Shown here: in pieces, positions 1 to 5,866 of the stretch | Layout of the letters: each line of letters starts with the position of its first letter | Numbering within the stretch: position 1 is the stretch's first letter | Assembly (NCBI GenBank): GCA_030608865.1 | Contig: JAUWDI010000057.1 | Coordinates: forward strand, 1 to 6,450 | Length of the DNA stretch: 6,450 nucleotides | Direction of reading: 5' to 3' | DNA from: Anaerolineales bacterium | Lineage (GTDB): Bacteria; Chloroflexota; Anaerolineae; Anaerolineales; E44-bin32 | Notes under the pieces: generated by a model | What the model was told of the DNA's origin: nothing | Databases searched by the model: none | Seen by the model: the letters and a program-made list of their open reading frames with translations, nothing else | Program-made: the position numbers and the translations under genes

Positions 1-195
1 TCTTGGGATGAATTTGGAATGGAAGCACGCGTGCGCGTTTCGGAGGGAAAATTGGACGTGCTAGCGGGTGAGATGAAGGCGTGGGAGCAAGCTGGCGCCA
101 CCCATATTTCGCTGAATACAATGCGGAGCCAGCTTCGTGGACTCGATGAGCATTTACAGGCGATACGTGTGTTCGCAGAAGCCTTTTTGGATTAG
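1..195 (+). CDS. LLM-class flavin-dependent oxidoreductase, C-terminal fragment
   Basis: Frame 1 is open from the first base and ends at TAG 193-195, giving the last 64 residues of a protein whose start lies outside the window. The tail has the pattern W-E-Q-A-G-A-T-H-I-S-L-N-T-M, then an amphipathic helix ending H-L-Q-A-I-R-V-F-A-E. This is the usual closing strand and helix of luciferase-like (bacterial luciferase / F420- or FMN-dependent) TIM-barrel oxidoreductases. These enzymes are soluble and use reduced flavin or F420 on varied organic substrates; the substrate cannot be read from this fragment. The fold call is from recognised family pattern, and the choice of F420 over FMN would be a guess. 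The gene is convergent with the next one, with 22 bases between the stop codons and no clear hairpin terminator. Confidence 0.75.
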   Translation, partial: SWDEFGMEARVRVSEGKLDVLAGEMKAWEQAGATHISLNTMRSQLRGLDEHLQAIRVFAEAFLD

Positions 196-217
196 GGCAC
201 CCCTCCCTCAATAGACT

Positions 218-400
218 TTAATTAACCCAGATAGCCAGGCCCATCCCCGCGGCTACAACACCCATCAATACCATTGTCAACCCGGTATGCCCATTCAGGG
301 CGGATTGGTACAGCCCGATGGCCGGGAGTGTGATCATGGCGAAGGCGATGGCCAGGAAAGTGAAACGGTATCGATTTCGGAAAGAGTTGTCATCATTCAT
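218..400 (-). CDS. Small two-helix membrane protein, coupled to the lactate permease
   Basis: A 60-residue protein of no family I recognise. The first 12 residues are polar with Arg8, Arg10 and Arg12, followed by two hydrophobic segments at about 13-32 and 41-59, separated by a short polar turn containing N-G-H. By the positive-inside rule both ends should face the cytoplasm. It has no signal-peptidase site, Cys motif or catalytic pattern. Its ATG (400-398) overlaps the TGA (399-397) of the upstream permease gene as ATGA. No good Shine-Dalgarno precedes it, so translation probably depends on ribosomes finishing the permease. This arrangement, and membrane topology matching the partner, suggest an accessory or stabilising subunit of the transporter, but that is inference from position. 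It is short enough to be a chance frame, yet its composition is strongly membrane-like and it fills the gap to the next gene. Confidence 0.68.
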   Translation of the reverse strand: MNDDNSFRNRYRFTFLAIAFAMITLPAIGLYQSALNGHTGLTMVLMGVVAAGMGLAIWVN

Positions 401-1941
401 AGGGAAGTGACCCAGAGAGCGAGAAGTGTTAGTAAACTGATGAGACCGATGAGAGGAAAAACGTAGACAAGAAGGCTTCGCAGGATTGAGCCCTCCTTTC
501 CTGCTGCATCGGTCGTGCTAGCGCCGACGATGATTTTTGTTGGAGCGATGACAGATCCGAGGGCGCCGCCAGCCGTTTGTGCGGCCAGAATGATTGGCAC
601 GCTGAGACCGAGTAGTTCGGCGGTGCGAAGCTGGATGTTGGCGAAGACGACATTCGAGTTTGTGTTCGATCCCGTCATAAACGCGCCTAACCCGCCTATC
701 CAGGGGGAGATGACGGGGAAGAGTAGTCCCATTCCCTCTGACAATCCGCGCGCCAGGGTTTCTGTCATTCCAGCATGTGACATGATGACGGCCATAGAGA
801 CCATGGCGGTGATGCCCAGGCTGGAGGGTAACATGCGCTGGACGGTGGTCTTTAGGATGCGCAGTCCAGCGCCAGGGGCGTAAAGCTTGGCGCGAGAGTA
901 GAGGAGGTAAGCGATAAAAGAGCTATAAGCGAGGATCGCTCCGGCATGGCGGAGGAGAGGAATTTCGCGGCCGTAGCCGGCTGGAGTTGCGTACCCAAGC
1001 GAGGTGGTGACTGTCGGGAAGTGTACGCGGATGACGATAGAGTTGAGCGCTGAGCGCAGTGGAGCAATGAATTGGATGGCAAGAGTGATGACGACAAGGG
1101 CGATATAGCCAGAGAGAGCGAGTAGGAGCATTCGCGACTTCGTACCGACCGGATTCTGTTCGCTAGTTTCGCGGCCTCGGAACCGGGCGATGATAAAACC
1201 AACGATCAATCCGGCTGACCCGCCGCCGAGTGCAGCAATATTCCATAAACCGCGTGTTGAGAGCCAGAATTGTGTCCCCCCCATGGCAATGCCAAGTATC
1301 AAAATCGGCCAGAGCAATCGGCGTATCGCCCCCCAGCCTCCGGAAATATGTGCGATTTGATAGCCGCAGACCAAGCCGGCGATCGCCAGGAATGCAGCTG
1401 CGGGAGGAGCCAAAATCTCCCCTGCATATCCGGTGGAGGCAATGAGTGCCTGAAAAGAGGTAGCTAGCGAGCCAAATGTAACCGACCAGGAATGACCTAT
1501 GGAGGGGATCAATACGGCGGCTAAAGGAGAAAACCCGAGTCCGACGAGAAGTGGTGCGGTGACTGCCGTTGGCACACCAAAACCTCCCACGCCCTGTAGA
1601 AATGAGGCGAAAGCCCAGCCGATGAGCAAGGCTTGCAGGCCGCGGTCTTTTGTCAGTCCCGGAATGGCATGGCTGAGGATTTGAATCGCACCCGCTTCAT
1701 CTGCAACCCGGTATAAAAGAAATGCGCTCCATGTGATAAGAAGGACATCGCTGGTTAATAACAGAGCCTTAACATGGGCCAGGGCGATCAGGTCTATCCC
1801 GGCGCCGAACCGCAGGAGTGCCACAAGTAGGGCTACAAACCACCCGGCAGGACCCGCCTTGGCAGCCCCCCAACGGAATCCGACCATCAATACAATAATT
1901 ACCAGGATAGGGAGCAGGGCGAGGAGCCAGTCGATGAGCAT
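397..1941 (-). CDS. lctP: L-lactate permease family transporter (LctP)
   Basis: An integral membrane transporter of the lactate permease family (Pfam Lactate_perm, TC 2.A.14), whose characterised members import L-lactate, D-lactate and glycolate with protons. Family hallmarks, numbered from the GTG at 1983, are SFLQGVGGFGVPTAV (127-141), a following I-P-S-I-G-H-S-W-S-V-T-F-G-S stretch (159-172), GSNTNSNVVFANIQ (438-451) and AAQTAGGALGSVIAP (467-481). Roughly 12-14 hydrophobic segments span the whole protein, and the length (514-528) is normal for the family. The longest frame begins at GTG 1983, but I prefer ATG 1941 (MLIDWLLALLP). It opens directly on the first membrane helix as in relatives, and a consensus extended -10 box at 1967-1975 would otherwise lie inside the gene. 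No strong Shine-Dalgarno precedes either start. No lactate dehydrogenase or lldR-type regulator is present nearby, so lactate as substrate is a family-level inference. Confidence 0.9.
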   Translation of the reverse strand: MLIDWLLALLPILVIIVLMVGFRWGAAKAGPAGWFVALLVALLRFGAGIDLIALAHVKALLLTSDVLLITWSAFLLYRVADEAGAIQILSHAIPGLTKDRGLQALLIGWAFASFLQGVGGFGVPTAVTAPLLVGLGFSPLAAVLIPSIGHSWSVTFGSLATSFQALIASTGYAGEILAPPAAAFLAIAGLVCGYQIAHISGGWGAIRRLLWPILILGIAMGGTQFWLSTRGLWNIAALGGGSAGLIVGFIIARFRGRETSEQNPVGTKSRMLLLALSGYIALVVITLAIQFIAPLRSALNSIVIRVHFPTVTTSLGYATPAGYGREIPLLRHAGAILAYSSFIAYLLYSRAKLYAPGAGLRILKTTVQRMLPSSLGITAMVSMAVIMSHAGMTETLARGLSEGMGLLFPVISPWIGGLGAFMTGSNTNSNVVFANIQLRTAELLGLSVPIILAAQTAGGALGSVIAPTKIIVGASTTDAAGKEGSILRSLLVYVFPLIGLISLLTLLALWVTSL

Positions 1942-1966
1942 GGGCTTATTTTCAGAGGCGATGGCG

Positions 1967-1975
1967 ATTATAGCA
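1967..1975 (-). promoter_or_regulatory. Extended -10 promoter element upstream of lctP
   Basis: Read on the minus strand the bases are TGCTATAAT, an exact match to the extended -10 consensus TGnTATAAT of the housekeeping sigma factor. No good -35 hexamer is seen at 16-18 bases upstream, which an extended -10 can tolerate. Transcription would begin near 1960, about 19 bases before ATG 1941. The element lies downstream of GTG 1983, so it supports the shorter permease. It is predicted from sequence only. Confidence 0.5.
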
Positions 1976-2208
1976 TGGAGCACGGGGACCGAAAGTCAGG
2001 CGGAGAAAGTGGGGTCGGCTGGGTTGGTTGTCTGCCTCCAGTAATGAGCGGACTAACGAGAATTCCTTCACTTTTTTCTCGCCGGACACCGAATTGGGGT
2101 GGAAATTGACCTTCATTAGCCGCTTAGTCCTAGACAGCGTAGGGATTCCGTAGGGCAGTCGTGGTGGATCAGGCACGCGTCTCTGGTGTTGATTCATATA
2201 TAGTATAG

Positions 2209-2232
2209 GAAGAAGGGCGATATCTCTTCTTC
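2209..2232 (-). repeat. 7-bp inverted repeat next to the GC-rich hairpin
   Basis: The arms GAAGAAG (2209-2215) and CTTCTTC (2226-2232) are exact complements around a 10-base spacer. On the minus strand the first arm forms part of the purine-rich AGGAGGAGAAGAAG run. The stem is AT-rich and weak alone and may be incidental to low-complexity sequence. It sits 12 bases from the stronger hairpin at 2245-2273. No T-run follows on either strand. Confidence 0.3.
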
Positions 2233-2244
2233 TCCTCCTTAAGA

Positions 2245-2273
2245 GAGGGCCGGGGTCGGCGTCCCCGGCTCTC
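2245..2273. repeat. GC-rich stem-loop, 11-bp stem and 7-base loop
   Basis: The arms GAGGGCCGGGG (2245-2255) and CCCCGGCTCTC (2263-2273) pair along 11 positions around the loop TCGGCGT. On the plus strand one pair is a G-U wobble; on the minus strand the same position is an A-C mismatch, so the plus-strand RNA would fold better. It lies about 110 bases past the stop of the fusion gene and about 300 bases before the permease start. No T-run follows on either strand, so it is not a standard intrinsic terminator. It could be a transcript-end stabiliser, a Rho-type pause site or part of a structured leader. Confidence 0.45.
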
Positions 2274-2363
2274 ACGATTCTTCTGGGTTTTCAATCTGAC
2301 AGAGCCCATTTAGCGCATTGGTCGATCCCCCTACTTTTTATCTTAATTACGATGTTGTTCGTT

Positions 2364-2381
2364 CCATCGCGCTGGCGATGG
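2364..2381 (-). terminator. Short stem-loop just after the fusion gene, possible weak terminator
   Basis: Four bases past the TGA (2388-2386) of the minus-strand fusion gene there is a perfect 7-bp stem, CCATCGC paired with GCGATGG, around a 4-base loop. Its position at the gene end suggests a role in ending or protecting the transcript. There is no U-tract after it on the minus strand (AACGAACAAC follows), so intrinsic termination would be inefficient. Read-through toward the permease is therefore possible. Confidence 0.35.
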
Positions 2382-2385
2382 GTCT

Positions 2386-5300
2386 TCAGTCAGGTGACGG
2401 GACGGTGATGTCCTCAGCAGGTATGGAGACGATGTGGAGCGTCACCGGACGATCGAGAGCCTCCACAAGATCATTGCGAAGATATTCAGCCATATCCTCC
2501 GTGAACGCACTAAGGGTATTGAAGGTCACATCTACGCTGACATCGTCATCACCTTCGCTGACGTCAAATTGAACCAGGCGCAGGCTGGGATTTGTCTCTA
2601 CGTAATTCTGGAGAGTCGTTTCAACAGCCTGGTAGGTTTGAGATTCGCGAGCGGTGTTAATGAAGACAATTGCCAGCGGGATCATGATGGCGATCAGCAT
2701 CACTAAGGATGTGGTTAGCCCGAAACGCAGTCTTGCCTTTTGTTCGGCTCCCGGGGTAGGCCGGAAACCAAGCAGGAGAAGCGTAATGGCGCCTGCGAAG
2801 GCGATAGCGATAAGGTTGGTGATGAAGAGCAGGCTCGCGCCCCCGGCGATGTTGGCGTCCCACATAGCGATACCGATGCCAATGACGCCAAGCGGCGGCA
2901 CGAGTGCAGCCGCGATGGCCACACCCGGGAGTGCTGTCGAGACGTCCTCGCGGGCGACAGCGTAGGCTCCGGCTGCGCCGGAGACAAGCGCCACTGCCAG
3001 GTCAAACAGATTAGGATTAATCCTCGCTGTAATTTCATGTGTGACGCTGCGCAGCGGCGAAAGAACGGTGAGTAAAACCGCCAGCCCAATAGCGAGCGCA
3101 ATCCCCTTTAGAGCAGATTCAAGGGCGATCTTCAGCAGACGAATATCTCCCCGGACGATAGCCAAACTGATTGCGAGGATGGGGGTAAATAGAGGCGCCA
3201 CGAGCATTGCTCCGATGATGACCGCGGTGCTTCCCTGAAGCAGGCCATATGTAGCGATCATCGCTGCAAGGCCCATCATGACAAAGTAATCTGTGTCCGG
3301 CTGGGCGCCTTGATAAACTCCTCGATAAACCTTAGCTTGTTCTCTACGCGTGAGTTTGGGAAGCGACCGGAAAAAACCGTCCCAAACCCGGCGGAGCCAA
3401 AAACGAGGTAAACCGCGAAAGCTCTTGGTTATAACAACGGGGGTTGGACATGCTCGGGCAGTTTTCTCTGGAAGTGCGCCGAAAAGGACCTGGTCGATCA
3501 GGCTTTCTTCAGAGGCGCCCATGATCACCAGGTCGCTCTCAGATCCGGCTTGAACGATTCCGTCAACGATTGTGTGTGCACGCACAACATGGCTTTCGAT
3601 GGGGAACTGGCTCATATCGGCAGTCGAGGCATCGACTTGTGGAAGCGATGAGAGCTGTTCCCGCAGCGCCTCGATCGTGCTTTCGATTCTTTTCTTGCCT
3701 TCCTCAACTTCACTCTCGGTAGCGTCAGGTCGGGTGACATACACCGTCTGTGTTGTCGCATCGAATTCTCGGGCGAGCAAGAGAGCAAGCCGCATCGCTA
3801 GTGGAGCATGAGGTCCGCCGGCGGTGGGAATCAATATACGCTTGATTTGAAAGGGCGGATTTACTATGTCCCCGTCAACTTGTTCCTCTTCTACTTGCAG
3901 CGACGATAATCGCTCGGGGTGATAGGCGATCACGGCAACGTCACAGGGGGCAGAGTGCACTACGGGATCCAATATCCTTCCTGTTCGCGTGCCCTCCTTA
4001 GGAGTCTCCATCGGCCAAGACATGAGAATCAGGCTGCAATTTTCTTCGACCGCGGTGTCGTTTATGCCCTGGGCGACGTTGCTTGCCAGGCGGGTGATGG
4101 GATATGTCGGTACGCTGTTTCTCGAACTCTCGCGTGTAGACCATTTAAAAAGCGTATTCCGCTCCTCGGCTATCCTCCGCCCCTCCTGAATGGCAAGAGG
4201 ATCGGCGGTGGGAATGACTTGGAGCGGGACGACATCTCCGTTGGTTTGGCGAGCGAGGGCGTTGGCAAGCCCTAAGACGAATCGACGTTCCACTCCGCTG
4301 CCGAGGGGAACGAGAACACGAAAGGCACCCTCTTGTCTTTTGGCCTCGGGGTCTTGGCCAAATACAGTGACCCCGAGTTGGGCCTCGAGAAGGTGAGGCC
4401 GGGCGTATGCGAACAAGAGCACTGATCCTATGGCAATCCACACGGCAGCACCCAACAGACCTACAGGCACTAATCCAAAGAAGAGAACGATGCTGAATGT
4501 GAGCGCCAGGAGCGGGACAAGGGGGAAGAAGGGGATGACGATTGTCCTACGCCGTTCAGGCTCTGTTCGTCGGCTGCGGATCGCTGCAAAGTTGACAAGA
4601 ATCACCAGGACGAGGAAGAGGCCGGCGGAGATCTCGATCAACCATGCAAACGGCATGAGCAAAATCAGTAATGAGCCCATCAGGGTCAAGGTGATGAAGA
4701 TGTAGGGCGGCAAACGGAAAGGACGGCGGATTCGGGTGAAAATGCGCGGCAGTGCTTCCATGCGGCTGAGCGAATAAAGCACGCGGGCGCTGGTGAGCAT
4801 GCACTCACTTGCCGCGAGAAGGAGCGCGAATAAAACGATACCAACGGTCAACCACGTTCGAAAATCCCCGGTACTGTAGAGTGAGCGGGTTACGGCCGCT
4901 GGTTCAAATAGAAAGGAATATGTTGGAAGTGCGGGAATAATGAACTGGGCAGAGATCAGCAGGAGGCCGCCCACAAGGAGTGTTACCCACAAGCCCTGGG
5001 GCAGACGGACGTGGGGCATGAGAATGCGTCGCCGGGAAGATGTGATTGCCTCTAAACCAGCGAAAAGAGTTATTGAAGAGGCGATGGCAAGAAGGTAGTT
5101 TCTTGCCGAGGAGTCGGACAAAGTGGAATATGAGACTGGTTCCCAAGAGGGGAGAGCGCTGATCAGAAGAGCCACAATTAACACAAGCAGTACCAATAAA
5201 ACCGACGGGAGTATCCCCTGGCGAGGTAGAAGATGGAAGAGATTTATTAGTACCAATATGATGAGCATACCCACAGCGGCTAATGCTGCGTAGACTTCAA

Positions 5301-5682
5301 TTTCAGGGAATAGAGCGGCAAGGGATCTGGACGCAGATTTCAAAAGCGCAGCACACAGCAATAAATTGGCGGCAAGGGAAGACCAAGCGGCAATAAACCC
5401 CCACGACTTCCCCAGTGATTCGTGGACTAGCGCGTGGATGCCGCCGCGCTCGCCGCTTCCTCCCAGAAGTTCATGGATATTTAGGAGCGTCAATCCGAGG
5501 ACGAGAATGGCGAGCAGGGCAGGTGTCGCCGATTGAATACCACTTTCGATGATGATATGAACGGGGATGATGAAAGATAAGCCCAGCGCGACGGCCAGCC
5601 CAACCGCTGAAACCTGGGTTATGCTTTGCAGGTGCCGACTCAGGCGGAGTTCACCAAGAAAACTTTTGGTTTTATCTTTCAT
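2386..5682 (-). CDS. APC-type permease fused to two USP domains and a DUF389 domain
   Basis: A 1098-residue membrane protein with four recognisable parts. Residues 15-430 form an APC-superfamily permease of about 12 helices. Residues 453-587 and 612-753 are two universal-stress (UspA-like) domains; the second has MGASEESLIDQVLFGALPEKTA (721-742), in the usual place of the USP nucleotide loop. A basic linker (755-795) leads to a DUF389 domain (796-972) with its hallmark VIIGAMLVAPLFTPI (821-835), LPGVAIAAALVPPLGV (918-933) and FITNLIAIAFAG (953-964). One more helix (985-1010) and an 85-residue soluble tail with an acidic patch E-G-D-D-D follow. The likely role is uptake or exchange of an amino acid or small solute, regulated by the cytoplasmic domains; APC-USP fusions are known in prokaryotes, and DUF389 function is unresolved. 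The APC part lacks the usual glycine-rich helix-1 motif, and both USP domains lack the usual G-S/T of the ATP site. The start at 5682 is supported by a Shine-Dalgarno. The substrate is unknown. Confidence 0.9.
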   Translation of the reverse strand: MKDKTKSFLGELRLSRHLQSITQVSAVGLAVALGLSFIIPVHIIIESGIQSATPALLAILVLGLTLLNIHELLGGSGERGGIHALVHESLGKSWGFIAAWSSLAANLLLCAALLKSASRSLAALFPEIEVYAALAAVGMLIILVLINLFHLLPRQGILPSVLLVLLVLIVALLISALPSWEPVSYSTLSDSSARNYLLAIASSITLFAGLEAITSSRRRILMPHVRLPQGLWVTLLVGGLLLISAQFIIPALPTYSFLFEPAAVTRSLYSTGDFRTWLTVGIVLFALLLAASECMLTSARVLYSLSRMEALPRIFTRIRRPFRLPPYIFITLTLMGSLLILLMPFAWLIEISAGLFLVLVILVNFAAIRSRRTEPERRRTIVIPFFPLVPLLALTFSIVLFFGLVPVGLLGAAVWIAIGSVLLFAYARPHLLEAQLGVTVFGQDPEAKRQEGAFRVLVPLGSGVERRFVLGLANALARQTNGDVVPLQVIPTADPLAIQEGRRIAEERNTLFKWSTRESSRNSVPTYPITRLASNVAQGINDTAVEENCSLILMSWPMETPKEGTRTGRILDPVVHSAPCDVAVIAYHPERLSSLQVEEEQVDGDIVNPPFQIKRILIPTAGGPHAPLAMRLALLLAREFDATTQTVYVTRPDATESEVEEGKKRIESTIEALREQLSSLPQVDASTADMSQFPIESHVVRAHTIVDGIVQAGSESDLVIMGASEESLIDQVLFGALPEKTARACPTPVVITKSFRGLPRFWLRRVWDGFFRSLPKLTRREQAKVYRGVYQGAQPDTDYFVMMGLAAMIATYGLLQGSTAVIIGAMLVAPLFTPILAISLAIVRGDIRLLKIALESALKGIALAIGLAVLLTVLSPLRSVTHEITARINPNLFDLAVALVSGAAGAYAVAREDVSTALPGVAIAAALVPPLGVIGIGIAMWDANIAGGASLLFITNLIAIAFAGAITLLLLGFRPTPGAEQKARLRFGLTTSLVMLIAIMIPLAIVFINTARESQTYQAVETTLQNYVETNPSLRLVQFDVSEGDDDVSVDVTFNTLSAFTEDMAEYLRNDLVEALDRPVTLHIVSIPAEDITVPSPD

Positions 5683-5690
5683 TTATTTTT

Positions 5691-5696
5691 CCACCT
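5691..5696 (-). promoter_or_regulatory. Ribosome binding site of the fusion gene
   Basis: On the minus strand AGGTGG lies 8 bases before ATG 5682-5680, separated by the A/T-rich spacer AAAAATAA. It matches the AGGAGG consensus at five of six positions and fixes the start of the fusion protein. It is the clearest ribosome binding site in the window. Confidence 0.6.
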
Positions 5697-5852
5697 GCAA
5701 GACCGCACGCGATCAGGCGGGCGTATGAGAAACACCTTCCCTGATACGGGGCAAGCTTTGCAACAGTGTACCCCGATCTTGTTGAAGTGCCAGCGTGAGA
5801 TTCTCGCAATGTGCTGATATATCTGAGTAGCTGTTATTTACCTAAACCACTG

Positions 5853-5858
5853 TATAAT
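5853..5858 (+). promoter_or_regulatory. -10 box for the murJ-like gene
   Basis: A perfect TATAAT lies 8 bases before GTG 5867-5869. The best hexamer at usual spacing is CTGTTA (5831-5836, 16 bases away), only three of six matches to a -35. If transcription starts about 7 bases after the box, at about 5865, the mRNA would begin within 2-3 bases of the start codon and would be essentially leaderless. The exact 8-base palindrome GATATATC (5816-5823) lies just upstream and could hold a regulator, but this is speculative. Confidence 0.5.
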
Positions 5859-5866
5859 CGCGTCTC

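Larger units (their letters stand above)
1984..2385. other. Intergenic stretch with inverted repeats and no convincing gene
   Basis: About 400 bases separate the large fusion gene from the permease. A minus-strand frame (1952-2275; internal ATG at 2197, 81 codons) is open here, but its product is rich in Arg, Pro and Ser, shows no domain or helix pattern, and runs through the permease promoter box. I do not call it a gene. The stretch contains three inverted repeats described separately, plus a weak 6-base pair of arms at 2057-2062 and 2076-2081. It also has a purine-rich minus-strand run with AGGAGG (2239-2234) but no start codon at a usable distance, and a TATACT box (2207-2202). It may be a leader or regulatory region, or a decayed gene. 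I recognise no known riboswitch or RNA family. Confidence 0.4.

Noticed and set aside
196..217. Bidirectional terminator between the convergent genes
   Set aside because: The 22 bases hold no stem of useful length, only short runs of C and T.
515..883. Plus-strand open frame opposite the 3' part of the permease gene
   Set aside because: It is antisense to a strongly conserved transporter, has no ribosome binding site, and has a composition expected from the complement of hydrophobic codons.
2245..2273. GC-rich hairpin as an intrinsic terminator
   Set aside because: The stem is adequate, but no T-run follows on either strand, so I list it as a stem-loop only.
1952..2275. Minus-strand open frame between the fusion gene and the permease, with an internal ATG at 2197 four bases after a TATACT box
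   Set aside because: The product is Arg/Pro/Ser-rich with no recognisable domain, has no usable Shine-Dalgarno, begins within a GC-rich hairpin in its long form, and its end overlaps the permease promoter box. It is probably chance, or at most a decayed gene or leader peptide.
2715..3101. Open frames on both strands overlapping the DUF389 region
   Set aside because: They lie inside the fusion gene in other frames. The DUF389 hallmarks in the main frame show which frame is coding.
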